Assembly: GCA_001566295.1 (NCBI GenBank)
Contig: KQ964256.1
Span: 248,001-312,000, forward strand
Length of the DNA: 64,000 nt
Source of the DNA: Microdochium bolleyi
Lineage: Eukaryota; Ascomycota; Sordariomycetes; Xylariales; Microdochiaceae
Direction: 5' to 3'
Shown here one piece after another: positions 12,685 to 24,462 of this stretch. Under the pieces are notes generated by a model. The model saw nothing but the letters and a program-made list of their open reading frames with translations, had not been told where the DNA came from and did no database searches. Within the stretch, counting starts at the first letter, position 1; every line of letters begins with the position of its first letter. A program made the position numbers and the translations under genes.

Positions 12685-13806
12685 ATGATGGCATCCTCCA
12701 CTGGCTCTGGCACCCCACGGCGAGAGCCAGAAGACACCCCCGTCACACAGATCCTCTACATCGACATCGACCCGGCGCGCGACCTCGAGGACGAGTCGAC
12801 ACGCGAGGGCAGGCTCTGGGCCGAAATGCTCGACCTCATCCAGGATAGCCCCGGCTTCGAGCGGCTGTATTGGGGTAGGCGGCTAGAGGAGCCCGAGAAG
12901 GTGCAGGTTCACACAGGTGAGTGAACATCTTTTGGGTCCTCTTGAAGAATTCTGCTCGCTTGGACTTTCACTCCGGCCGTTCCATTGAGGTGCCCGAACG
13001 TCGTCTGAAACTGCCGTGGAACTAGAGCATCATCATGGCGCTGGGGCAAGTCTTGTTCAACATCCTCTGCGATGTCTTCACCTAGGGTCACCGGGACGAA
13101 CGACACCTCGGGCAGGGCCAAGCAGTGGACATGATGATTTGCTATCCTTTCTTTTCCACACGAGTCGTGTACTTCTCCACCCCAACCTGTGCTCCAAACA
13201 TGACTCGATGCTAACATCTTGACCTGTGGCAAAGTCCGCGACACCCTCGACGCGCACAAGTCCTTCCTCGCCTCCTCATCCTTCCAGCAAGACCTCACCA
13301 CCACCCTCCGGCGTCTGACCACCCTCCCGCTCCCCTCCACCACCCCAACAACAACCCCCAATACCACCACTGCCCACGCCGGCCCTCCGACCGGCGAACT
13401 GCCCCTCAACGTACGCCACGCCTACCTCGCCCCGCTCGCCCTGTCCTCCCCCTTCGGCACCGCCCCGACGCTCGGCCTGCCCGTCGGCACGGCCATCTAC
13501 ACGGGCGCCACCGACGCGTGGTACGAGGGCGCCTGGCCCCTCTGGACGCACGTGGTCCGGCACGTCGACGGGTGCGTGGGCATCGGCGGCGGGCGCGTCA
13601 TCGAGCCCGTGGGCGGCATGGAGGGCGGGTACATGGTGTACGTCGCGTGGCGGAGCGTCGCGCACCACGACGATTACCACCACACCAAGCACTTCGCGAA
13701 GCACCGCGTGATTCTACAGATCGGGCACAGGGGCTACGCGGAGTACGGGCACGTCGTGTTCAGAGGGGTCAGGGAGGGCCAGAGGGCGGTAAAGGGGAAG
13801 CTGTGA
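12685..13806 (+). CDS. Conserved hypothetical protein, possible dimeric alpha-beta barrel (ABM-like)
   Basis: Two exons, 12685-12916 and 13235-13806, joined across a 318-bp intron with a GTGAGT donor, a GCTAAC branch site and an AAG acceptor, give 267 residues. The splice is phase 1 and restores the open frame. The N-terminal half (ILYIDIDP, then a helix, then GFERLYWGRRLEEPEKVQVHT, then LDAHKSFLAS) resembles the beta-alpha-beta pattern of antibiotic-biosynthesis-monooxygenase-type barrels in fungi, where a WDSxxAHxxF motif is usual. The C-terminal half (YMVYVAWRSVAHHDDYHHTKHF) looks like a second such unit and has an unusual His/Asp cluster. A Thr/Pro linker (near residues 110-125) separates the halves. 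No catalytic activity is assigned. The gene is divergent from the dioxygenase gene, so co-regulation is possible but unproven. Confidence 0.72.
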
Positions 13807-16800
13807 AGAGCGGCGAGCTTTGCCTGAGAGCAGGGTCAGTGGGGTTCACTGTCATGTAAGGCGAGTAAGGCAGTCTGGCTTAGTGATCAGAGCTTTGGGC
13901 CCGCGCAGGCCGCTGAGTGAGTCCTGCAAGTGTGGTCGTGGCTTTCGCGCATTCATCATATCAGCATCATCCGCCGAGACCTGGGGACAGCGATGGCAGG
14001 GACACATTGGTATCGAGCATGTCTAATGCGGTCGCAGAGTCTCCTTATTTATTATGGCTTCTCCCGCCGGTTGGAACCCTTATTGCGTGTTATGAAGTCA
14101 ATGAAGTTGAGACCAAACCTTGTGAGGGATTTTACTACGGCCAAAGGGGTGTTCTCCGAGAAACCCTTTATTGTCGTCGTTCACCATGTTCAGCCCCAAA
14201 CATGAACCATCAATGACAACCTTTGTAATTGCAAATGACTATCTCCGGACAAGCAAGTTCCTGGATCTCTGAATGTCCCTTACCAAAACATCACGAGAGC
14301 CTCCCATCCAGCAAGCATAGCGATGGCTAACTCTAAGACCAAGGTACTGCGCTCAGGCGTACGAACAAACTCCAACCAAGTCGAATGCAGTCGTGCACAG
14401 CCGCTAGCTGCGTCAGCCCACTCCAGTACACAGCGAAGTGGCCGCCTGTGTTTTTGGTCTTCTCCTGGAAACTTAAGCCATGAAAGGTGCTGGAGGGGAA
14501 GGAGTGTAGTCACCTGCTCGATAGGCGATGTATTCCATTAGACCGCCAAGATAGCTGCAACACACCCTTTGAGATCATCAATGTAGTCAGGTAGTTCCGC
14601 ATAAACTTTGTTTTTTGCTCGTAAAAAAGAAAAAAAAAACCTTCTTTTACATTCGTAGAAGTTCGCTCCGTTTCTGGGGGTTGCACGTCATGCTCTCAAC
14701 ACCCCAGCAAGTGAAAGGATCGTTGTGCTGACACTCGAACAGTGCGTGCCGTTACTCGTGTAATTCTGAAGGCGCAATTCACTAACATGACACTATTTCT
14801 TTGATTTCTGAATGGTCAAAGGAGATCGACGCAGAAATGCCTGGGGAGGGACAGCGGTTGCGCGTATCCTGCACAGCCAATCACAGCCCGCGCAGCGACG
14901 GTGACCAGCCCGAAACGGGCAACTCATCCTCGCAACGTGATGCATTCCCGGCCCCCCTTTCCCGGCTCGCGCGATTCCTTTCTGCGGCTTCGGAACTCTC
15001 GGAGAAGCGGGTCACGAGTGACACTCACTGCATGCTTCTGCAGGCCCGTGCTAAAATCACAGGTCGCCGATGTTGCAGAGCCTCGCGGAAGGGAGTCGCT
15101 TGCTACGGCTGGCACAATGGACCAAACGTACGGCTATCTGCTGGGTGCCGGGAGGGGCATTGCATGGAGTTGATCGGTTGCGATGCAGAACGCGGCCAGA
15201 CACCAACTTCCTCGCTTTCTTGCGCACGGCTTACCTTTCCTATTGACTCTGTGGGTTTCGTTGCAACTCTAGAATATTCCACGACTTGACTCTTGACCCT
15301 CGGTGGCATGCGACCGTTTCTTTCGACGTGCGCACGACGACTCCCACAGAGACCGTTATTACACCCGGATCGTCGAAAGAGTGCGCAACCTCGCCGCAGG
15401 CCTGACGGCGATATCCTATCTCTTGCATGCTTTCAAGCGTGCAGGAGAGTCTGCCTCACTGGCCTGCCGAAGATGACAGACGTGGGCGGGCGACCCGGGG
15501 GACACGATATCCAGTGCTGCTTGTGTGCTTCACAGTGAGACTAGGTGTAGCCTCAGCGGCAGATGTCTAGCGTTTCTGTGAGAAACAAAGTCAAGGGGCG
15601 GTTAATCATACAGGGCGTCGTGTAGACGTTCCTGGACGCCAGCCAGCCAACCTCCCGGGACTTGCGATCAAGTGAGTGCCTGTGAAATTGCAGTCATCCA
15701 CGGAAATCCCAGTCTTTCGACGAATTCGGGGTGATCATGTCTGCTTGATGGCGTGAAATGACAGTGACCGAAGCTGTCAAGCTCCAAGACAGGTCGTCTC
15801 GTCATGCTGAGTCACACATGCCGAGGGGGAGTGTGCAATCCGCCTTGTGACCCCTTCGTCAAGACTCGGCAACAGCGTGTGCAACGTGTGAGTTGCAGCT
15901 GGGATCCTGCAGCCCCACAATGATTGCTTCCACGGCCAGGCGTTTTCCAACCTCGGTGCCCATCGACTCCCTGCAAACTTCCTGCATCGCGCGTGGCAAC
16001 CGGTGGCCCAGCTCCCAAGGATGATCCGCGCCTGATGGCCCGGGCAAGTGTGCGGAGCTTGTAAGATCACATGCCCGGCTGTGTAACTGCGGCGCAAAAA
16101 GATTGAGCCTTGAAGATCGTGCCCCGAGCGGAGCAGCGTGACCGACAAACTGTCCGATGTCTGGGAGGGTTGATTCTCGATCAGGTCCGACATGTGCTTG
16201 CATCTGTTGGTTGTTCTGCTCGGGACCTACCCCACTTGATTAATTGCGCAGTCATGCAGGCGAGCTTGTCGATAAGCGAGCGTCCATTCGACCTGTCGCC
16301 CGTCCCCCATCCGCCGGGTTTCCGGGTACATCCGGTGGCGTTGTGTCGCCCGAAGTATCATTCGCTGGGTGTTTCTCTGCGCTAATTTGGCATGACGCCG
16401 GCCGGAAACAGAATATCAGATGCCTGCTCATAGTCCCAGAGGATATGGCGACAAGACTTGCAAGAGTACCTCCGTAGACACGCATACGCACGCATGCGCG
16501 CGTCCAACGGTGACCGTTGGCCGTGCGATCAAAGCGTTGACGCTTTGATTCTGGAGCGTTGGGAAGCTACATCGCACATGCGAGCAACGCGCTCCACGCT
16601 GGCTTTGTCTCGTTGGCTCCTAGTCGGTACCATGGGTAGTCGGGGCCTCATTCAAGACGCAATGGTTTCCTTTACCGAACGTTCGTCTGCGCATCGGCGT
16701 GAATTTCTGCATCTGATCATGCAGGTAGGTACAGCAAATACGGGTCGCCAGGTGGACCGGGGTTCAGAAGTCTGGGTAGGAGACAGGGGGCCCCAAAAAG

Positions 16801-19437
16801 TCTCAGGGGCAGGTCGCTCAGCACAATGTGGTCGACTGCGGCTGAATGCCACAAGAAGATCATACGTAGTACGCGGTACGAAAACGGTCCCCAAAGCTGT
16901 TTGCACGATGGCCAAGATCAAGCCAAGTGTTTTGGTCTTCCGTGACGAGGCAAGAAACTTCCGAAGCTGAGTGAAGCGCCCAGGGTTGCTAGATTGGAAG
17001 GCGAGAGAGAGAGCAGTTCTTACAGAGTGTGGTACTTGTCGACAGAGGAGGCGATACCCAGATATAGACCGGACTGGCCCAAACAGTCAGCTCTCCCATG
17101 GGGCGAGCTGAGTTGTTGGCGTGTGTCAAGCTGCCGAAGCCATGTCCAGACGAAAAGCCCCTGCCGCCCCAGAAAGCCCTATGAACGATGGGTCTGGATA
17201 TTCGCGGGACGAGCTCCGCGGTGCCAAGTGGACGCTGCATGCCGCACTCCGTCGAGCTGCAGCAGCGACAGGTGGACGCGAAACAGAATGTCTCGCAACT
17301 GCCACGCGAGCTAGCCCAGTGTGGCACTGGGGCGCCTTGGCGATGGCATGTTGGATGTGAGCACGGTGCTGACGTTCCACGACATCGCGTTCGGGAGACG
17401 GCTCGCAGCCTCGCACTCTGTCTGTATCCGTTCCGTATGGCCTGGGCGCTGCGGCATAAAGGAGGTGGGAGTGCAGAATTGTCGAAAGGTGGGGAGCATC
17501 CATGGTGCAACCAACAACTTTAAAAAAAAAAAGCACCCGCACCGGTCAACAGAAGAAGATGCCCCAAGCCACAAGCCACACGCAGATCGTACCGGGCAGG
17601 CGATTCTCGAATGCTGCTGAGATGGATGCCAATCGGCCGAGGAAGGGGGCAGGACGCCGAGGGGGACAGAAAAGTTCCTCGAGACGACAACCCCGGACGC
17701 GAGGCTGGGGTGGGATTGGATGGGACGTCGAAGACAAGCAGGGGTCATGGAAGCGAAAGGGATGGGAACAGTCGGACGAGGAGCTGTGAACCCACCAGGC
17801 CGGATCACGTTGTCGACAGGCAGCCCAGAGTCTTTTGGTTGGCCGGCTTGTCAGGTGGGCGACATGTCACCCTGGCGCGCCACCTGAGCTGCCCACGCAA
17901 TCCAAATGCCAGGTCTGACGTCCCTGATGTGCACGCCGGATGGCACTGCGAACTTCCGCGGGGGTGGCAGCGACTTAATCCTCGGTTGCGCGCCGTCGCA
18001 TCGGTGGCATCAGAGGGCGGCCTGAGCCTTGTTTTCGCAGGAGCAGGCTCGGAATGGCGGGCGGGCTGGATCGGACAGCGGCAGGCTAGCGCTGGCGACT
18101 TTAATAGTTTGCCATGTGCCGCCAGCATGCTGACGACGGGCTGGAGCGCCGTTGGAAAGGCGGCACGATTGCAGATCGGGCGAGCGTCGAGAGTCGTCGG
18201 CAGTGGGTGACTCGTGATGACTGACGATGATGGCATTTGAAAGAGTGCTGGGCCCAGGGTTTGTGCTTGCCTGCCGGACCCAGAGGCACCGTCTTGGCAC
18301 GTGAGCCTGCCGGGTGCTGCGCTCTCCGGAGTCAGTGCCTCAGGCACGAGCCGCAGTCGTCTGCTGCGTGGTCGGTTGCTCCTTCCTGCAGGTGCATCGG
18401 CACTTCACCAGCTGCAGCCGTCATCCGGACTCGGTTCCTTACGCGTGCGTTTCTGATGACACCCGACAACCCCCAATGCAACACCGCCTCGACCGCCGAC
18501 GACAACGAAACCACCGACCAGGACAGCAACACCAAAACAACAACAATCACAACAAGATAACCTTATGCCGTGCGTGGAGCCCACGCGTCCTGGCTCTGCA
18601 CCAGGACATTGCATCTCCACCCCTGGGCCACGACCCCTGGCCGCCATGCCCACTGCCATCCACACCTCATCCGCGCCGGCTCCCCCTCGACCGCGCCGGC
18701 GTCGTGCTAACGTCGGCAGCGCAAACCACTTTGCAGCAGGGGCCTGCAGGGGCGCTCGTCGCCGGTGGGCCGCGCGGAGATGGAATCAACCGCTTTGAGA
18801 AGCACGCCACGTCCCGTTCTGGCTCTTGCCTGCCGGCCACGCCTGCGATGGGATGGGATTGCCCATCCATGGGTCACTCTTGCTGGAGTCCGCCACGACG
18901 GCTCCGCTCGTAGTATCCATCGAATCGTCAGTTCGGAGCTCGGCTGCCACCCAGAAAACCTGCTAGACATACTAGCCGCCTCAGCTTGCCAGCCAGCCAG
19001 TTCGTGGCAACCCGAATGCGTGCTTCGTCCACCACACTGCAGCCAGTCCCGACCAGAGCAGCGTGCTCGTGCAGCATGACTGCGGTCCTGCACCGCATTG
19101 CCGTCATTATCGCCAATCTTGCCCTCCATGGACCAATATGGACCACGGGCCATCCCCCGTCACCGTCCGAAGCATACACCAACTTCCCCATCGGCAAGGG
19201 TGGCAGGGATCACGACTCGAGGCCACTGAGTATCCCAGACCCCGGCTTGGCCGGTACTTACAGTCCCGTACCTCCTTGATATAATCAATCCTAGCTCGCC
19301 CCCTCCTTCCTCCTCGTCCTTCAGAAGCTAGCTGTCTAGTCCATTCTGTTCCATTCGACACGCCCCGCCAGCTATCCTGCTCACCACCTTCGACATCGTC
19401 AAGCCGATTTTGTCGTCTAGTCACTCGTTCACAGATA
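13807..19437. other. Gene-poor region, no gene recognised
   Basis: This 5.6-kb stretch lies between the gene ending at 13806 and the terpene cyclase. Reading frames are short and overlapping, with no family motif and no plausible spliced model. An A run of about 10 lies near 14629-14638 and another near 17521-17532. The last few hundred bases (19280-19437) are CT-rich and resemble a fungal promoter or leader for the terpene cyclase. No repeat family or transposase was recognised. Confidence 0.5.
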
Positions 19438-20806
19438 ATGGATAGCTGCCTTGCGCCCGTAACCAGCCTATGGCGCCGCTGGTGGTCGCAGCCCAGCCGA
19501 CTCTTCCGCCGGAGTACGACCACCCGGACCGTCTTTGACCGGCTGCGTGGCCAGACGCTACTCATCCCCGACCTCAAGCCGATATACGCCCGCTGGGAGA
19601 GCGGCGTCAACCCTGAATATGAGCGCCTCTCGAACCTGATCGACGAAGCTATCGACGACTATGTTGTGGACGAAAAGCAGCGGCTCAAGACCCGTGCCAT
19701 AAATCTCGCTTGGTTCATCTCTGCGTGAGTTGGCCCTGAACCACTTGGTGTTGAGAAGTTTTCTGCAGTGCGTGACTGCGGGCTAACGCCTGATTAGGAC
19801 TTATCCCAACGCGGCTTGGGAACAACTGAAGACCATGGGTCTTTTGGCACTCATGCTCTTTGTCTTTGACGATGCGATCGACAAGGAGATCGAGCCAGGC
19901 AAAGCCGACCTTGCCTCCGATTTTGAAGCGGCAGCCATATTCCGGGAAGAATGCATCAACTATGCAAGGAGTCAGCTCGGCCTCGACACTGAAAGCAAAT
20001 CCGTTCCGCCTCCTCCCGAATTCGCAAGCTTTGGCGCATTTGCAGAACTGCTGCTCGCGACTTGCCCGACCGGCCAGATCGATCTGGAAAAGCTGCTGAA
20101 TCGTGTGCAGCACTTCATCGAAGCCAACGCCACGGAACAAAAGCACCGTCTATCTGGAAAGCTTGCTAGTGTTGAAGAGTACTGGAAGTTCCGCCACGGT
20201 GTGGGTTCGGTGTACATATTCTGTGCCCTGCACCCATATATGGCTAATGTCAACTTGCCCGATGAGCTGGTGTGGTCTGAGGAGGTCGAGGTGATGACGC
20301 TCGAAACGAGCATGCAGCCAATCATGTAAGTCACTTGCGCAATCTTCAGCCCCTCGGCTCACAAGCACAACATGTCATTTTCGGGATTCTGACAGCATAC
20401 CTTGCCACAGCTGCAACGACCTGTACTCTCTCAAGAAGGAGATAGTAAGCACGCACCATGCCAAATCCCTGTCAGCCGACTGTCCCGACTAACAATTACC
20501 CAGGACGAGGAGACACCAGCGAATCTCATCCCTATCATGCTTGCCAGCACCAACATGAATCTTGACGAAATTATTGCCGATCTGGTAGGGCAAATGGATG
20601 CCTCCGCGAAACGATTCGACAATGCTGTCACTGCGCTCCGCTCCAAGGCCAAGAACTACAGCACGGCAACACAGACAGATCTCGAGCACTTCATCAAGGC
20701 ATTCGAGTCTTTCCAGACTGGTTGTTACCGCTTTTACATGAAGTCGCGACGATTCGGCATCCAGCAATACGAGCAAGCCGACGGCAGCTTCTTGATTCCT
20801 CTCTGA
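19438..20806 (+). CDS. Class I terpene cyclase (probable sesquiterpene synthase)
   Basis: Four exons (19438-19724, 19798-20325, 20411-20444, 20504-20806) join cleanly across introns of 73, 85 and 59 bp to give 383 residues. Class I terpene synthases ionise an isoprenyl diphosphate with Mg2+ and cyclise the cation, releasing diphosphate. Both metal motifs are visible: DDAID (residues 120-124, the aspartate-rich DDxxD) and NDLYSLKKE (274-282, the NSE triad motif NDxxSxxKE). The NSE motif is assembled across introns 2 and 3. The C-terminal RY pair of fungal enzymes appears as SRRF. The length fits fungal sesquiterpene cyclases; a product cannot be named from sequence. The next gene downstream is a pyrophosphatase. 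The N-terminus (LWRRWWSQPSRLFRRS) is basic and may be disordered. Confidence 0.92.
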
Positions 20807-22744
20807 TGACGACTCCCGCCCACGAAAGATTGCTTACGATGATAACGACCCGCATCCTTCCATTCCACGCCAATGCCCATCGTGCTACGAGCATGCGCTA
20901 GCACCTTGGCTTTTTCTCTTGTTTTTTTCTGTTTCTTTGAAAACCACAGGCAGCAGACCTGACATCAAAGTCAAGTTGGCGCCACACCTCCACTTTCTCT
21001 TTTCCCAGTTCATATTTGATTACAGTACACACACAATACCCCTGTTTTCGTAACACATTGTCTGCATATCTCGGTCCGTGTAAAATATATATGGGCAGCG
21101 TAGAGGACATTTTAGATTGGCATGCGAGGCGCTGTAGCGAGTCATTTATCCTGTACTTGGTTGTAGGCGTTCAGCTCTCTGGCACAGGCGTGCCCCGAAG
21201 TCAATCATTGTCGAATAGAACAATTCTCGACCTGATCATCCGCTCTAATGCCGCACAACGCATTCATGATCCCGAAATTGCTGCGGAGTTGGCACTTGAT
21301 GAGATTGCTGTTGGTGCGCTTTCCAGCAGTGCTGTCACTTGTGGTAATCAGATGCTGGAGGACACAGATCCGGCATTCTCAAGATAACAGCAACGTGCAA
21401 AGCCGTGTTTTATCTTTTCCGGTAACGATGTCGGCCGCATGGCATTGGCGCCACCGGAGCCGGCATACTTTCGCCCATGTTTTGGTGAGGTGTCGCTGAG
21501 TCGACATGCTGGCGTATATCCCAGACACGCCGCTGGGTTGGCGCTATCATGGCACAAACGAACTCAAAAATGACGACACTGTGACTAGCCTGCTTGCCCT
21601 CGCCGCCGTCACGGCTGGCGCGGCTGGCGTACGACACGCAACGCCGACTTTGTTTGGATGGGCGAGTTTCAGGGACGGCAAGCTAGGTCTCTCGAACCTT
21701 ATGCGGAGGAACAAGGTCTGTGTAATGGCTCTTTTCTTTCTCTTTTCTCTTCTCCCCTTTCTGTTGGTACAGCGTACACGAGCAACTGGCGAAAGGTGGC
21801 GCGGGGACAGCCATGCCTGCGCGCGCCAAGCGTTAAACTCTAGGTCGTTAAAGTAGCAGCCATCGGAATGCCTAGCCTATATGGACAGCGGCAAACTTGT
21901 AATCGATACAATTGCGAAGTCGTTGAGTGCAGACAGAGTTGCAAATGAAGACCTGTGTCTGTGAGGGCAGGCAAAGACCCCGGGTTTCCCCACGTGCTGA
22001 CTCCCTTGAGTCTGATTGGCCTCTGCAGTGGAACCCACTCCGTTGTCGAGTTGCCAAACTTGTCGGGAGTGGAACTCTCGAAGTGGGGAAATAAGTCAAG
22101 CTACCCGCCCGCGGAACTTCTTGGCGGGCAAAGGCAAAGAGGGACGGCCGGCGTCGGAGCACTTGCTGGCGAGCGAGCGTTGCCGCTGGCCTTACGTGTT
22201 GCGCCTTACGGCTCCGATGACCCAACATTTGCACATCATCAGACAGGAAGGTCCGGTGAGGGTAGTCCTGCGGCCGTCCAAGCTGCTCCGCGGGTCAAGG
22301 AAACGCACATCCTCCAGACGACGTGCCGGAGCATTTTTGTGACGGGAAGGCGTAGCGTCACCCCACGCACGGCTGTCGACCGAAGGGGACCCAATGTGGC
22401 AAGAGACCTTGCTGCGGAGATCGTCCAGGGCAGCCAATGGTCTGAGGAGCTGACATGTCCTTGGGCTTGGCTTGGGGCGAACTGGGACACCAGATACCAA
22501 GATGCTGCTCCGTCTTGCGGGCATCGGCTCTTGGCTTTGGTCCCGTGGGGGCAACGCAGGCGTTTTTGCATGCAGGGGAAATTAAAGATGACTTTATGAT
22601 CCAGAGCAGGCTGTGCATATATAGTTGAGATCCTCCTACATCCTTGCTGTGTTGATCTGTTCTTTGCTTTTCGCCAGCTCATTGGGAGACTTTACTCGTT
22701 CGCCCGGCCGAGATTGGAAGTTGACTCTGTACACACTAGTCAAG
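20807..22744. other. Intergenic region between terpene cyclase and pyrophosphatase
   Basis: No coding sequence is convincing on either strand. The first 200 bases probably contain the cyclase terminator. The final 150 bases (TATATATAG near 22616-22624 and a pyrimidine-rich run toward 22700) look like the promoter and leader of the pyrophosphatase gene. Confidence 0.5.
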
Positions 22745-24209
22745 ATGCTCTGCAAGACCACCCTCGTCCAGCTCCTCGCGCTGCTACCCGCCGCTGTCGT
22801 GGGGGAGTACACCCTGCGGGAAGTCGGCGGGCGGAACACTTTGGTAAGGCTGCATGCACATGCACGACCTCGGAGTCACACTCGATAATTTGTGACCGGC
22901 CCAAAACACGGACAAATTGGGAATGGTGCTCACAAACGTGTGGACGTGACAGGACTGGCGCGTGTGGCTCGAGAGCAACGGCAAGGTTGTCTCTTTCTGG
23001 CACGACGTCCCCGTGTACCCCGTCCCCGAGGACCGCCGCATCATCAACATGGTTGTCGAGATCCCGCGGTGGAACGACGCCAAGATCGAGATCAAGCGCA
23101 GCGAGCCGATGAGTACGTGATAGATCCAGGCCTGCACCTTCTCTCTTTTTCTTTTTCGTTCTTATCTTGGCTCCAGGCTCTCCCTTCTTCCGCTTCTGTG
23201 TGGTGATGCGTACTGATACTGTCATTTCGATTGTATGGCAGACCCAATCTTCCATGATGACAAGAACGACCTGCCCCGCTTTGTCGAGAGCGTGTGGCCG
23301 CACAAGTCTTACCCGTTCCTGTACGGCTCGATCCCGCAGACCTGGGAGAGCCCCAACTTTGAGCACGACTTCACCAACTTCCCTGGTGACAACGACCCAA
23401 TCGACGTGTTCGATATTGGTCTTGAGTGAGTAGCAACACAACTTTGCTGTCCCTGAGTGGTTTAAAGCTGACATGATTTTTGTGATAGCCCTGGCTACGT
23501 TGGTCAGATCAAGCAAGTCAAGATGCTCGGCGGCATCGCTGTCGCTGATGTGAGTCCACGCCCATGTCCAATTCAAGGCTGTGCCTACAGGCACTTCGTA
23601 CTGACAAAATCATAAAGGGCGAGGAGACCGACTGGAAGATCCTCGCAATCGACGTCAATGACACGCTTGCCGAGCTGGTCAACTGTACGTCCCAGTCTCA
23701 CAACTGGGCCAATTAGCGGGAATCACTGACATAAACATCCCTTTAGCGATCGAGGACCTTGAGAAATACCGGCCGAACATCGCCAAGACGTTTTACGACT
23801 GGTTCACCGTAAGTGCCTCCGCAGCTTCCCGCGTCACAATCTACGCCCCAAGCCGCGTTACACTTGCTAACACCAAAATTCATGAAATCAGTACTACAAG
23901 GTCGCCCGCGGCGACTCCCTCATCCCCATCGTCGGCGAAGCTTATCAGTCCGCGGCCTTTATCGAGGACGTCGTGGCCAAGGGCCACAAATACTGGGCCG
24001 AGCTGGTCGCGGGGCAGGTCAAGCCCGGCGAGATCAACTACAACCAGACGAGCATGCCGGAGCTCGAGAACAGCTACGTCAGCGCGTGCAACGTTAGCAA
24101 GAACTTCGGAATCCCGGCGACGAGCAATGTGCTCCCGGCGGCGGAGAAGCCGGCCAAGTATGACCGGTGGTACTATCTGAACGAGAAGTTTGAGTTGATC
24201 AAGATCTAG
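22745..24209 (+). CDS. Inorganic pyrophosphatase with signal peptide
   Basis: Seven exons (22745-22843, 22953-23112, 23242-23425, 23489-23549, 23618-23684, 23747-23808, 23892-24209) keep frame throughout and encode 316 residues. The protein is a family I soluble pyrophosphatase, which hydrolyses diphosphate to two phosphates with Mg2+. The signature GDNDPIDVFDIG (residues 135-146) supplies the three metal-binding aspartates D136, D138 and D141, and GEETDWKILAID and RGDSLIPIVGEAYQ are typical flanking segments. Unlike cytosolic Ipp1 of yeast, it opens with a hydrophobic leader (TTLVQLLALLPAAVVG) that looks like a cleavable signal peptide. Sequons N-D-T, N-Q-T and N-V-S are compatible with secretion. 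A mitochondrial role is less likely because the leader lacks an arginine-rich amphipathic helix. It lies 1.9 kb downstream of the terpene cyclase on the same strand. Confidence 0.92.
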
Positions 24210-24462
24210 GATGGAATGAAAGAGGGTGCCTTTTTTTTCTTGGGGGATATTGCTGGTGGTTGCTTCAGGGATGGAAAGGGCGCTTTCGTGATGGCAAAGG
24301 GAGGATTCTTAGGGCAGCTATGCAGCGAGCCGGACTGTTTCGGAAGTTCCTGTATGTTGTTATCGAGAATAACTAGATAAGCCCATAAGACGAGATATGA
24401 AAAGTTCATTTGCCTAAGTATCCTGAAACTCCACGTAGCGATCACTAAGAATGTACAAGAAA

